From Anaerocolumna sp. AGMB13020 (lineage in GTDB: Bacteria > Bacillota > Clostridia > Lachnospirales > Lachnospiraceae), in contig NZ_CP136910.1 in the NCBI RefSeq assembly GCF_033100115.1, forward strand, positions 248,001 to 312,000: a stretch of DNA of 64,000 nucleotides, read 5' to 3'. Position numbers and translations under genes: made by a program. Shown in pieces: positions 1-9,178 of this stretch. The stretch's first letter is position 1. Each line of letters starts with the position of its first letter. Below the pieces are notes generated by a model. That model was not told where the DNA came from. It did no database searches and worked only from the letters and a program-made list of their open reading frames with translations.

Positions 1-24
1 ATTTTCATATTAGTTTTACAGTTT

Positions 25-2436
25 CTATACCAGGCTTTGCGGCTGTTCAAATGGCTCAAACCCGAAGGGAATCTCTGTAAAGTCTGGCTGGGTTCTAAGT
101 GCTGCCGGATTCGTTCCGATAACTCTTTTAAATGCCCTCCTAAAGGATACACAATTGGTATACCCTGTCTTTTCAGCTATGTCATTTACATTCATATCCG
201 TTCCCTGAAGCAGCTTAACAGCTTGCTGTATACGGATATTCTCCAGATATTCTGAGAAGTTCTGGTTCGTAACTTTCTTAAACTGCAAGGAAAAATAACT
301 TTCTGAGATATTGAATTCCTGAGAGATCTTACTTAAAGATAAGGTGCTGTCACTATAGTTCTCCTGTATATAATCCTGTATCTTTTCAATGAGTCCCTGC
401 TGCCTTTGCCTCAGTACGAAGATTTGGCATAATTCCCTGGCAATATCCTCGATGAGTTCAAAGCTTTTCTTCTGATTGAATTTTTCATCCAGTGCACTTA
501 GCTTTTCCAATTCAAACTTGTTGGGCAGCATAAAACGTATCTTAAGCAATGTATTTCTAATATCTGAAAGCAGCCATTTGCTCATGGTAATGGATAAAGA
601 ACGTTCCACAAAATTCTCCAGATAAATATTTTTAAGCAGGCTAAGCATCTGATTTTCTTTACCGTTTGTAATAAATTGCAGAAGCTGACTTTCCATTTCA
701 ATGGTATAACTGTATTGATCCATATCCTTATTGATTTCATGATATAACTGCAGAATATGCTCTGGACCGGCGTATCTTAATGCCTCCATGGCATGTTGTG
801 ATGCCTGCCAGGTCTGATAGAGATTGGTAAAAGTCTCACTGATACCGCCATATATTACAAGAGAAAAGGCATCTTTAAGTTCACGATACGCTTTGTGAAA
901 TTGTAGCCTTGCCCTGTCATAAAAAGCTGTGTCAGCACATTTATTTCCTGCTCCCTCTGCCTCGGAATTCATCTGGATAAGTACCGCATAGGACTGAAAA
1001 TCAGCTTCATATAACAATACCCTGTCCTCAAAGTTCCTCTCCAGTACCTCTTTTATAAGCTCCTGGAAGCTGTTTTTGTTTTGCGTAAAATCATCAATAT
1101 AGAATTCCAGTTCATTCAGATAAACCCCCAGATATAACACCAGATAATTACTGTTTTCATTATTGAGATTTAATACCTTGGCAATCTGCTCCGTTTCTAT
1201 AGGCGTATCGGAAAGACCTTTCATTAATCTCGAAAGATATGCCGAGAATATAATAGGTCTTTGATGTTCCAGGGTCTCCTGCAAAGTAATCTTTTTATCA
1301 ATCAGCAAATTAACATAATGATCAATGGAATAGATAACATCCCTTTCTTTTACCTTCACTGTGCCTTCTTCACCTGAGAAAGAATTCATAAGTCTTGACT
1401 CTAACTGCTTTATTGGCTTAAGATTCTTCCAACTTAAGAGTACTAACAGAATTAAACCGATTACAAGCACCAAAATAATTGCAACCCAGTAGATCCGCTG
1501 AATAAAAGCCAGGTTGTGGAAAACCATGGTAGAGGGCTGCACAAGATAATAGCTCCACAGATTGTTATTGGATGAAACTCTGGTTATGAGCATTTTTTCA
1601 TGGTTTAATGTAACATAGCCGGTATTTTTATTTTCTTTTAATAGCTTGGAGGTTTCAAGAATAGCCGTTTCAGCGGAAGCTGAGGTTGCTAAGCGGAATA
1701 TCTCACTGCCACTGCTATCGGTAATACTTAAGAAACCAGTATCATATGTATTAATTCCTGCAAATAGATCTTTAAAGTAATTTTTATTGATACGGTAACA
1801 TATGGTAACCGGCGCCTTTGTATAATTCCTATAAATGGACATAGGGTACGTATATAACAGAAAGTCATCTCTTACATCCGTATATCGCTTTAGACTCTGC
1901 GGCTTTCCATAAGCTGACATATCTGTCAGCACGGCCAGGTATTCCTGATAAAACTCCTTCTTATATCTTTTATTATATTGATAGTACAGGATACTTTTTT
2001 CGAATTCATTGGCGGATAATACATAATCTGTCTCATAGAAATAAAGAAAAACATCCTCAAAGAAAGTCATATTCTGTATGGATAATAGATTTTGCAGGCT
2101 TTTTTTTGCATCCCAGGCTTGAAGATAATAATTGTGGTCTGTTGTATTGTTGTGCATTAATTTGACGATTTCTACATTATTGGATATTTGAGAATTGATG
2201 GAAGACATGATCTTAAAGCTGTTGTCCACATCGTTAACAGCCTTCTCAAGGTTCACCTGATTTTCCTTCAGTAAATCCTTCTTAACGTTGTTAATACTAT
2301 AATAGTACATAATTAGACCCAGTATCAGGATAATGACAAGAAGAAAGCTATAAGAACAGACCAGACGAAGCAGAAAACGGTCATTATACTTCTCTTTAAA
2401 TATACGCTTACGTGAATTCCCTCTTTGTTCATCCAT
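25..2436 (-). CDS. AraC-family regulator with membrane-anchored sensor domain
   Basis: An 803-residue one-component regulator. An N-terminal membrane segment lies at about residues 24-46. An extracytoplasmic sensor region of about 260 residues follows, and a second membrane segment sits at about 312-335. The C-terminus carries a double helix-turn-helix typical of AraC/XylS proteins: first helix pair around residue 700 (LSLSKISQEFNISESYF), second around 750 (NVNDIAEKTGYTN). This architecture is known from Firmicutes regulators that sense an extracellular ligand, often a sugar, and control an adjacent ABC transporter. Any such target would lie to the left, outside the window. The ATG is preceded by a GGGGGG ribosome-binding site. 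The signal is unknown. Domain architecture is certain and the sugar role is inference. Confidence 0.9.
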   Translation of the reverse strand: MDEQRGNSRKRIFKEKYNDRFLLRLVCSYSFLLVIILILGLIMYYYSINNVKKDLLKENQVNLEKAVNDVDNSFKIMSSINSQISNNVEIVKLMHNNTTDHNYYLQAWDAKKSLQNLLSIQNMTFFEDVFLYFYETDYVLSANEFEKSILYYQYNKRYKKEFYQEYLAVLTDMSAYGKPQSLKRYTDVRDDFLLYTYPMSIYRNYTKAPVTICYRINKNYFKDLFAGINTYDTGFLSITDSSGSEIFRLATSASAETAILETSKLLKENKNTGYVTLNHEKMLITRVSSNNNLWSYYLVQPSTMVFHNLAFIQRIYWVAIILVLVIGLILLVLLSWKNLKPIKQLESRLMNSFSGEEGTVKVKERDVIYSIDHYVNLLIDKKITLQETLEHQRPIIFSAYLSRLMKGLSDTPIETEQIAKVLNLNNENSNYLVLYLGVYLNELEFYIDDFTQNKNSFQELIKEVLERNFEDRVLLYEADFQSYAVLIQMNSEAEGAGNKCADTAFYDRARLQFHKAYRELKDAFSLVIYGGISETFTNLYQTWQASQHAMEALRYAGPEHILQLYHEINKDMDQYSYTIEMESQLLQFITNGKENQMLSLLKNIYLENFVERSLSITMSKWLLSDIRNTLLKIRFMLPNKFELEKLSALDEKFNQKKSFELIEDIARELCQIFVLRQRQQGLIEKIQDYIQENYSDSTLSLSKISQEFNISESYFSLQFKKVTNQNFSEYLENIRIQQAVKLLQGTDMNVNDIAEKTGYTNCVSFRRAFKRVIGTNPAALRTQPDFTEIPFGFEPFEQPQSLV

Positions 2437-2471
2437 TGTAATCCCCCCTCACAGATAGATGTTTGTCTAGA

Positions 2472-2500
2472 ATTTTATCACAAATAAATAAAAGTTGTAA
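2472..2500 (-). promoter_or_regulatory. Candidate sigma-A promoter of the AraC-type regulator
   Basis: On the minus strand TTACAA and TAAAAT are separated by 17 bases, ending about 35 bases before the start codon. Both boxes deviate from consensus in AT-rich DNA, so this is only a plausible call. Confidence 0.45.
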
Positions 2501-2946
2501 TATATATGTAAATACTTACATTATTATCTTACTAATTATCAACAAATTAGTCAATGCTTTTTCATCTGTTTTCGTTTTTTTTACCAAATTCATGTGAGAT
2601 TACCAATAACACATTACTGTTAACCAGTGTTTGCTTACATTATTTGAGGATGATAAAATATTAGAAATACTTGTGAAATACATAGGGGGGTAATACCAAA
2701 AGCCCTGTTTTTGAATACAGAGTGAAAACTATTTATTTATTCTCTGGTAGTAAGCCATATTTGCCTGTTTATGAAAGTGACAAATAAAACTGAAAGTACT
2801 TACATATCTCTAGAGGAATTATTTTATTATTATGTATCACCTATAAACCAAAGTACATAATAGAGCATAACCAGTACACAATCTTCTCAAAAGCAGAATA
2901 CCTGAAAATTTAATTTTATTATGCCATTTCTTGCAGTTGTTGTTTG
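2501..2946. other. Intergenic region without recognised gene
   Basis: About 450 bases of AT-rich DNA between the 3' end of cwlD and the promoter region of the AraC-type regulator. I see no convincing reading frame, structured RNA or strong intrinsic terminator. It may hold upstream regulatory sites of the regulator. Confidence 0.4.
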
Positions 2947-3663
2947 TTAGTCTCCAGCCACTTTATCATCACTGGTATTCTGCTGAATATAAGCAAGCAG
3001 TCCTAACAGGATTCCATAAGCAACCTTTTCCTGATAGTCCTCCTCCAGCAATAAAGCTGCTTCTTTTCGGTTAGAGAGAAAACCACATTCTACTATGACC
3101 AAAGGACATTTTGTATTTCTAAGCATGTAATAGGAACTGTTTGCTTTGGCAACTCTGTGATTGCCGTCTTTTAAGGTGTTCTTAGCATAATCCTGAATTG
3201 TTTCTGCCAGCAGCTGCCCCTTTTGGGAACCCTGGTAATAAAATACCTGCAAACCTTTTATTGCCTCCTGCGAGAAACTGTTTTGATGGATACTGACAGC
3301 CAGAAGAGCATTGTTAGAATTTATTATGTTCACACGTTTTCTCATATCGGACCGTTTTTTATCCGAATCATTTTTGTTGTAAAGCCCCTTGTCCTCTTCT
3401 CTGGTCATTATAACCTTTATTCCTTTAGCCTCTAAAAGCGATTTGAGCTTTAATGAGATACTTAAGTTTATATCCTTCTCTAAGGCCTTATTAACACCAA
3501 CTTTTCCAGGGTCAAAACCACCATGTCCAGGATCAAGCACAATCGTTACTGTTTCTGATTTATCCAATAATCTTTGAACCAGGTAAACTCCATTATTATA
3601 GAAAAGGGTTAATATCACTAAGGATAAACATATTGCTAAAATGGTGATGAATTTCTTTTTCAT
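2947..3663 (-). CDS. cwlD: N-acetylmuramoyl-L-alanine amidase, CwlD type
   Basis: 238 residues, the usual length of CwlD. An N-terminal membrane anchor or uncleaved signal spans about residues 5-24. The Amidase_3 zinc-hydrolase domain follows: zinc ligands in LDPGHGGFDPG (His near 46) and in SIHQNSF, and the catalytic Glu in VIVECGFLSN. CwlD removes peptide side chains from muramic acid so that muramic-delta-lactam can form in spore cortex, a mark needed for germination hydrolases. The family (Amidase_3) is certain. Assignment to CwlD rather than another amidase rests on length, the single domain and the sporulating context. It is followed by no obvious operon partner. Confidence 0.85.
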   Translation of the reverse strand: MKKKFITILAICLSLVILTLFYNNGVYLVQRLLDKSETVTIVLDPGHGGFDPGKVGVNKALEKDINLSISLKLKSLLEAKGIKVIMTREEDKGLYNKNDSDKKRSDMRKRVNIINSNNALLAVSIHQNSFSQEAIKGLQVFYYQGSQKGQLLAETIQDYAKNTLKDGNHRVAKANSSYYMLRNTKCPLVIVECGFLSNRKEAALLLEEDYQEKVAYGILLGLLAYIQQNTSDDKVAGD

Positions 3664-3869
3664 ATCAACACACCTATCATTATTATATATAATCTTATGA
3701 CAGTGTTTTTGATATAAGTCAGTTAATTACTCAGCTTACTCTTATGATTGGATTTTTGGTCTTAGACAGCTCTTATTTTATGTACAGAAAATGATGTAAC
3801 CTGGAGAGAAGGCTCCTTGTATAAATCTGACGATGCTATATTTACAGAAATATTTCTGTTCAAATAAAA

Positions 3870-3905
3870 AAGGACTCAGAACATAGAAAACTGTCTGAAT
3901 CCCTT
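3870..3905 (-). terminator. Intrinsic terminator after the small membrane protein gene
   Basis: On the minus strand an imperfect stem of AAGGGATTCAGA with TCTGAGTCCTT is followed by a run of T residues. It lies about 30 bases downstream of the stop codon of the gene at 3937-4260. Confidence 0.7.
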
Positions 3906-3936
3906 ATTGGTTAATTCTTTTTCTTTTATCGTGCGG

Positions 3937-4260
3937 CTAGTCTGCTACGTGTTCTTTACCGCTTATTTGACCAGACGCTTCCTTATTTGAATCATTTGAT
4001 TCCTCACAGCAACTGTGTTTGTTACCTCGAAACATCATAAATATCATTAATCCCATCATTACCGGACAAATAAAGGGAGCTACATATCCTAATATTCGTG
4101 AGGCAGCAGGACTGATTCTGGCGATATAAGGTAACATTGAAAGGATGAGTATGGGTAACCCACAGCACAATACCATATGAAGCATGTGTTTACCCGGTGA
4201 GTGATGTGCAGACTTCCCCTCATAATTCTTTTCATGGCTCTTATTTTTTATTATTCCCAT
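3937..4260 (-). CDS. Small membrane protein of unknown function
   Basis: 107 residues counted from the second in-frame ATG, chosen because AGGAG lies 8 bases upstream; the first ATG, 21 bases earlier, has no ribosome-binding site. Two hydrophobic segments (around residues 26-43 and 52-73 of this form) are flanked by His/Lys-rich N-terminal and Cys/acid-rich C-terminal tails. The tails contain HHSPGKHMLHMVLCC and HSCCEE, which suggest metal binding but prove nothing. It loosely resembles small DUF2933-like membrane proteins. It is monocistronic, with a terminator behind it and the leuS terminator upstream. Confidence 0.6.
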   Translation of the reverse strand: MGIIKNKSHEKNYEGKSAHHSPGKHMLHMVLCCGLPILILSMLPYIARISPAASRILGYVAPFICPVMMGLMIFMMFRGNKHSCCEESNDSNKEASGQISGKEHVAD

Positions 4261-4360
4261 AGTAAATACTCCTGTTTTCATTTATTCTTTTGGGAATAGT
4301 ATAATAATCCTATGTGGAGTTTTTATGTAGAGGAAGAAAATCTAGATTTCTGTAATTGTA

Positions 4361-4397
4361 AAAAGAATAGCGCATCCTTACATTACGCTATTCTTTT
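4361..4397 (-). terminator. Intrinsic terminator of leuS
   Basis: A stem of AAAAAGAATAGCG paired with CGCTATTCTTTTT closes a short loop about 50 bases after the leuS stop codon. The T-rich arm and tail fit termination on the minus strand, and the symmetry could also serve the other strand. Confidence 0.85.
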
Positions 4398-4447
4398 TTT
4401 GCTTTCCGTTCTGTCTCTCATAAATGTTTGTCATCACCAGTTATCCA

Positions 4448-6886
4448 TTATCTCACAACAAAGTTGATTAATTTTCCTTTGATATAGATTGTCTTAAGGA
4501 TAGTCTTATTGTAGATTTCCTTTACTATCTCTTCTCTTTTTAGCGCTATATTTTTCATTTTCTCTTCTGTGACATCTGTTTCAATCTGTATTCTGCATCT
4601 GTTCTTACTATTAATCTGAATCACAATTTCAACTGTATTGCTAGTCAATTTATCCTCTTTATATTTTGGCCAGCTGCTATCAAAGATGGAGGTTTCATTA
4701 CCAAGCATCTCCCAGATTTCCTCTGAATAATGAGGTGCAAAAGGGGCTAACAATCTTACATAATCCCTCAGTATATCAAGTTCAAAGACCGTATTGCGGC
4801 CATCTTTCATTTGATATTCTGCTATGGCGTTTCGAAACTCCATTAAACGGGCTATGGCTGTGTTAAATTGAAATTTCTCCACATCCTCTGTTACAGCTTT
4901 GATTGTTCTGTGGCGAATTGTATCAAGGGCTGGCTCAGACTCCCCTTTGTCCGAATTGGCTGTTTCCAGATAACGTTCAAATATCCGATTCATTTTATCA
5001 AAGAAACTTTTAACTGCTTTTATTCCTGAATCACTCCAGGGACCGCCTTCCAGGTAAGAGAATCCAAAAGCCAGATACGTGCGAAATACATCTGCACCGT
5101 ACTGTTCTATATATTCATCCGGAGATATCGTATTTCCTTTTGATTTACTCATTTTCTGACCATCACTGCCCAGAATGATTCCCTGATGCACCAGGTTCAG
5201 AAAAGGTTCATCTCCTTGTGTATAGCCCAGATCTCTCAGTGCCTTATATATAAATCTGGCATACAGTAAATGCATGGCTGCATGTTCTATTCCACCTATA
5301 TATTTATCCACTGACATGAGCTGCTTCATTTTTCTCATATCCCAGGGGTGCTGAACATTATGGGGGTCAATATATCTTAAGTAATACCAGGAAGAACAAA
5401 CAAAGGTGTCAAGTGTATCGGTTTCACGGACACCAGGACCCTTACAACAAGGACAGGTGGTATGCATAAATTCTTCATGACGTGCCAGGGGGGATTTGCC
5501 GCCGGGTACAAAATCAACATCAAAAGGCAATTCAACGGGAAGTTCATTTTCAGGAACCGGTACTATACCGCATTTTTCACAGTATATAATGGGTATAGGT
5601 GCTCCCCAGTACCGTTGCCTTGATACCAGCCAGTCACGTAATCGGTAATTTATCTTATTACTTCCTTTGTTTATTGCAATAAGTTTCTCTGCAATTACAG
5701 CTTTCGCTGCTTCAGAGCCCAGACCGTTATAGACTCCACTGTTAATAAGAACCCCTTTATCCGTAAAGGGCAGCAATGTAGTATAAGTCTCATCCATACT
5801 CTTTATCACTTCTAAAACAGGCAGCTGATATTTAATGGCAAAGCCATAATCCCTTTCATCATGGGCCGGAACAGCCATAACAGCCCCTGTTCCGTAGGAC
5901 CCCAGAACATAGTCACTGATCCACACCGGTAGTTTCTCTCCTGAAATCGGATGAATACAAAATGCTCCGGTAAATTCACCTGTTTTTTCTTTTGTTAAGG
6001 AGGTTCTGTCTATTTCCGTTAGAAATGCTGTTCTTTGTTGATATTCCTCTACAGCCGTTTTTTGCTGCGGGGTAGTTATTATATTCACAAGGGGATGTTC
6101 CGGGGCAAGCACCAGATAGGTTACTCCCATCAATGTTTCTACACGGGTTGTGTACACCTCGATCATAGTGTCAAAACCTTCAATTGAAAATTTTACATCC
6201 GTTCCGCAGCTTCTACCAATCCAGTTTCTTTGAATAGCCTTGGTTTTTGCAGGCCAATTAAGAGTATTCAATCCCTCTAAAAGTTCCTCTGCGTAATCTG
6301 TTATTTTAAAGAACCATTGTGTCAGTTCCTTTTGCTCTACCTTGGAGCTGCATCGTTCACAGGAGCCGTTAATAACCTGTTCATTCGCCAGTACCGTATT
6401 ACAGTCAGGGCACCAATTTACCGGTGCTTCTTTACGATATGCAAGACCTCTCTTATAAAGCTGTAAAAAGATCCATTGAGTCCATTTATAATACTCTGGT
6501 TCACAGGTTTTAATTTCATAATCCCAATCATAGGTAGCACCAATTGTTCTTAATTGCTTTTCCATGGTCACAATGTTGGTTTCCGTAGAAATCTTTGGGT
6601 GAACTCCCGTCTGAAGGGCATAATTTTCTGCCGGCAGGCCAAAAGCATCAAAACCCATGGGATGAAAGACGTTATAACCCTGCATTCGTTTCATTCTTCC
6701 CCAAATATCAGAAAGACCGAAGTTCCACCAATGACCTAGATGAAGCTTTGCTCCTGATGGATATGAGAACATTTCCAGTAAATACAACTTTTGCTTTTTA
6801 GATTCAGGGTAAAATTTATATAACCCCGTACTTTCCCAGTTATTCTGCCATTTTGCATCTGTTTTCTTTGAGTAAGTGATACCCAT
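4448..6886 (-). CDS. leuS: Leucyl-tRNA synthetase
   Basis: 812 residues, normal for bacterial LeuRS. This class Ia synthetase charges tRNA-Leu in the cytoplasm. The HIGH signature appears as HLGHWWN near residue 50, followed by a zinc-binding CPDCNTVLANEQV insert near 160. The CP1 editing domain spans about 220-410, and KMSKSKGN lies near residue 575. The C-terminal anticodon-binding domain is complete. The start is supported by GAAAGGAG 8 bases upstream. Expression is governed by the T-box leader just upstream, so transcription should read through when tRNA-Leu is uncharged. Confidence 0.98.
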   Translation of the reverse strand: MGITYSKKTDAKWQNNWESTGLYKFYPESKKQKLYLLEMFSYPSGAKLHLGHWWNFGLSDIWGRMKRMQGYNVFHPMGFDAFGLPAENYALQTGVHPKISTETNIVTMEKQLRTIGATYDWDYEIKTCEPEYYKWTQWIFLQLYKRGLAYRKEAPVNWCPDCNTVLANEQVINGSCERCSSKVEQKELTQWFFKITDYAEELLEGLNTLNWPAKTKAIQRNWIGRSCGTDVKFSIEGFDTMIEVYTTRVETLMGVTYLVLAPEHPLVNIITTPQQKTAVEEYQQRTAFLTEIDRTSLTKEKTGEFTGAFCIHPISGEKLPVWISDYVLGSYGTGAVMAVPAHDERDYGFAIKYQLPVLEVIKSMDETYTTLLPFTDKGVLINSGVYNGLGSEAAKAVIAEKLIAINKGSNKINYRLRDWLVSRQRYWGAPIPIIYCEKCGIVPVPENELPVELPFDVDFVPGGKSPLARHEEFMHTTCPCCKGPGVRETDTLDTFVCSSWYYLRYIDPHNVQHPWDMRKMKQLMSVDKYIGGIEHAAMHLLYARFIYKALRDLGYTQGDEPFLNLVHQGIILGSDGQKMSKSKGNTISPDEYIEQYGADVFRTYLAFGFSYLEGGPWSDSGIKAVKSFFDKMNRIFERYLETANSDKGESEPALDTIRHRTIKAVTEDVEKFQFNTAIARLMEFRNAIAEYQMKDGRNTVFELDILRDYVRLLAPFAPHYSEEIWEMLGNETSIFDSSWPKYKEDKLTSNTVEIVIQINSKNRCRIQIETDVTEEKMKNIALKREEIVKEIYNKTILKTIYIKGKLINFVVR

Positions 6887-6936
6887 TATTAGCTCCTTTC
6901 TATCCGCATTTATAGATAAAACTATAAATGAACAAA

Positions 6937-7032
6937 GTCCCCCTTTCTCATTTCAGAGACGAAGGGAGACTTTCGCGGTACCACTCTAATTCATGCAGCT
7001 GCATGCACTCAATTTGATACAAGTTTATTGGT
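6937..7032 (-). promoter_or_regulatory. Second T-box antiterminator/terminator module of the leuS leader
   Basis: A canonical T-box sequence AGAGTGGTACCGCG occupies 6974-6987 on the minus strand. It is followed by a terminator-like stem at 6937-6970 (GTCTCCCTT with AAGGGGGAC, wobble allowed) and a weak T tail. A small CATGC/GCATG hairpin (loop AGCT) lies upstream at about 6991-7004, where stem III normally stands. No second stem I precedes it, so it must rely on the specifier domain of the first module. The UGGU bulge fits an ACCA 3' end, as expected for tRNA-Leu. Confidence 0.8.
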
Positions 7033-7040
7033 TTAAGAAA

Positions 7041-7284
7041 TAAAAAAACTTCTATCTCATAAAGAGACAGAAGTTATCTGCTATACCACTCTTACATATC
7101 GATACCAATAAAGCTCTATATCTATCCCCTCTAACGGTGGGCTTCCGGCTCAACCTACTAAATAGTTCAGTCAGCTACTCCAAGGTGAGTTCACCATGCT
7201 CTAATTCTTGTTTCACACCCACCAACAAGTCTCTGGTAATTATACTATGGTTAATAATCCTTCTCAACGTATTTGCTTTTTTAT
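7041..7284 (-). promoter_or_regulatory. T-box leader of leuS: stem I and first antiterminator/terminator
   Basis: A tRNA-sensing leader. Stem I is closed by GGTGGG and CCCACC and followed by the conserved linker CCGTTA (about 7131-7140). A T-box core AGAGTGGT follows at 7085-7092, then a strong terminator at 7048-7074 (ACTTCTGTCTC with GAGATAGAAGT, two mismatches) and seven T residues. Two leucine codons could be the specifier: CTC at 7187-7189 within GAACTCACC, or CTA at 7163-7165 within GAACTATTT. I cannot decide between them without folding. When uncharged tRNA-Leu binds, the antiterminator should replace the terminator and leuS is transcribed. Confidence 0.88.
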
Positions 7285-7290
7285 TGACCT

Positions 7291-7319
7291 ATCATAACAC
7301 TGCTTCTCAGAAAGGTCAA
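7291..7319 (-). promoter_or_regulatory. Promoter of the leuS T-box transcript
   Basis: TTGACC and TATGAT are separated by exactly 17 bases on the minus strand. The -35 box lies 4 bases from the stop codon of the upstream phosphoesterase gene. Transcription should start near 7284, at the 5' end of the T-box leader. Confidence 0.85.
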
Positions 7320-7322
7320 GCA

Positions 7323-8675
7323 CTATTTAATCTGCAGTTTATTATTATCGATATCATTGTGAGGAATCATACTAAGAATATATGCTCTCATGGCTTCCAG
7401 TGCTTCTACCTGATCGGCAGCAATCCATAATTTATAACCACTGGAATTCTCAATCTGCTCCTTTATGAGTCCGGTGGTTCCCCTGAAATAATTCAGATTT
7501 AACAATTTCATAGTTTCCGCCATATATCCTGCTTCAATTACTGAATACAAGCCAGTCTCAGCTACGACATTATAGGCTTTCGCAAACGAAGCATTGGTAA
7601 AGAAATCTTCTGAATAGGTTGCAAAATTAAGGAGATTTTCATCTGTTTTTCCATTTTCCCTTGCCCAATTCTCAATATCAACTCTGTCTGTTTTGTAATC
7701 AAAACCGCTTTCCGGTGAATAATCTAAAACACCATATTGAAAAGGATACATTACCATAGAACTGGAAGCAATATCATATATTCTATTCTCTTCCTCCCCT
7801 TTGTATTTAATATCCTGAATATGCAAATGTCCGCTGAATACCAGATTGAGTCCATTATCTCGAAAGGTATTCTCAACATTTATGTGATTATCAAGTGTAA
7901 ACCCGTAGTGAATTCTGGAGCTATGATTATATAGATTATGATGCATCACCGTAACAATACGAGCATTCTTCTCTTTTGCCAGTTTGCTGCACTTTTCTAT
8001 CCACTTTAAGGTATTTTCACCCAGCTCACCGTTGGTAACGGGAGTGTTGGTTTTATCATTGAGATAATACTCACAGGTATCCAGCATCAGCAGCCATACA
8101 TCTTCCGAAGGGGCGGCGAGATAACTAAGGGAATAATTATCTCTTGAAATTGCCTCACTAAAACCGAAATCTTTGTAGATGTCTTTGAACTCCGAGGAAT
8201 CCACAGAAGGTACCTTGAATTTCTTATCCTCTTTAAAACCTCTGGCCCAGGGGTTTGAGATATCATGGTTTCCAGGTATAACGTAGATACTTGTACCGGA
8301 AGCTTCTTCTATTTCCTTAAATTTCTTTGCTAGTGCCAAATGGCTTTCCTTCTCACCGTTGGTAGTCAAATCCCCGCTTACGATAAGTATATCTGGTTTT
8401 TCTTTTTCTACCTTACTTCCAAAGGCACTTACTATTTCGTCTATGTAATTTAATTGTCTTCCATCTCCAGTCTTCCAGTATTTCTGAAAGGCACTGCCGT
8501 TATCATGTACCGAATCGGCTATGTAATGAATATCAGTTGTTATAAACATAGAAAGCTCTGTACCTGATACGATTGGGTCTGGCCTGTTACTGCTACAGGC
8601 AGTACCCATAAGAGATAATACTATAAATACTAGTAGGAATGATGACAGCAGCAGTTTCTTCGGATGAAAAGACAT
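7323..8675 (-). CDS. Lipoprotein metallophosphoesterase
   Basis: 450 residues from the ATG with AAAGGAG 8 bases upstream. The longer frame starting 42 bases earlier lacks a ribosome-binding site. A signal peptide ends in a lipobox LMGTAC, so the protein should be anchored outside the membrane. The calcineurin-like metal motifs are all present: TTDIHY (D-x-H), SGDLTTNGE, PGNHD, MHHN and SGHLH. The substrate (phosphomonoester, diester or nucleotide) cannot be told from sequence. The gene runs with the small zinc-ribbon gene upstream, 48 bases apart, and ends only 4 bases before the leuS promoter. Confidence 0.88.
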   Translation of the reverse strand: MSFHPKKLLLSSFLLVFIVLSLMGTACSSNRPDPIVSGTELSMFITTDIHYIADSVHDNGSAFQKYWKTGDGRQLNYIDEIVSAFGSKVEKEKPDILIVSGDLTTNGEKESHLALAKKFKEIEEASGTSIYVIPGNHDISNPWARGFKEDKKFKVPSVDSSEFKDIYKDFGFSEAISRDNYSLSYLAAPSEDVWLLMLDTCEYYLNDKTNTPVTNGELGENTLKWIEKCSKLAKEKNARIVTVMHHNLYNHSSRIHYGFTLDNHINVENTFRDNGLNLVFSGHLHIQDIKYKGEEENRIYDIASSSMVMYPFQYGVLDYSPESGFDYKTDRVDIENWARENGKTDENLLNFATYSEDFFTNASFAKAYNVVAETGLYSVIEAGYMAETMKLLNLNYFRGTTGLIKEQIENSSGYKLWIAADQVEALEAMRAYILSMIPHNDIDNNKLQIK

Positions 8676-8723
8676 ATTACTTGCTCCTTTGATATATTTA
8701 TTATGAAATGGAGCCACTGGTAA

Positions 8724-8984
8724 TTAGAATATTTTACCCTTAAAGTCTTTTTGAGGCTCCATATATTTAACCTTTTTGCAATTGGGACATTTTATGATCT
8801 TACCATTTACGGCATTCTGCGACAAAAGCATTTTCGATAAAGATGGCTTGAATTCATGATAGCAAACCGGACATTTAAAGTGTTCATGACGATAGAAATA
8901 ACGTAAACGGAATATCATATAAATAATGCAAAGAATCACTAAAGTAAAAGCTATATATATTATTATTATACCTGGATACTTCAT
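8724..8984 (-). CDS. Small membrane protein with C-terminal zinc ribbon
   Basis: 86 residues from the ATG at 8984, which has AGGAAAGG 5 bases upstream. A GTG two codons earlier overlaps that ribosome-binding site and is less likely. One membrane segment (about residues 6-27) is followed by a cytoplasmic CPVC...CPNC pair with a 26-residue spacing, a zinc-ribbon pattern. It probably forms an operon with the downstream lipoprotein phosphoesterase. No function can be assigned. Confidence 0.65.
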   Translation of the reverse strand: MKYPGIIIIYIAFTLVILCIIYMIFRLRYFYRHEHFKCPVCYHEFKPSLSKMLLSQNAVNGKIIKCPNCKKVKYMEPQKDFKGKIF

Positions 8985-9031
8985 ATGCACCTTTCCTGAT
9001 AAACAAATAAATTAATTTAGGTTCTTAACCA

Positions 9032-9085
9032 TTTACAGGCGTAAAAATGCACTCACTTATAGAAGCATTATTACACCTGTAAAAA
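9032..9085. repeat. Imperfect inverted repeat between ybaK and the zinc-ribbon gene
   Basis: TTTACAGG at the left pairs with CCTGTAAA at the right, with further pairing of TAA/TTA and ATGC/GCAT inside. No T-run follows on the minus strand, so a classical terminator is doubtful. It may be an RNA hairpin or a weak terminator of the ybaK operon. Confidence 0.5.
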
Positions 9086-9178
9086 AGAGAAAAATAAATT
9101 TATCTTAGCGATTATAACATTTAGCATAAGTTAAAATAAAATGATATCTGATTCTCCAGATAACGGTTCCTATTGGCA

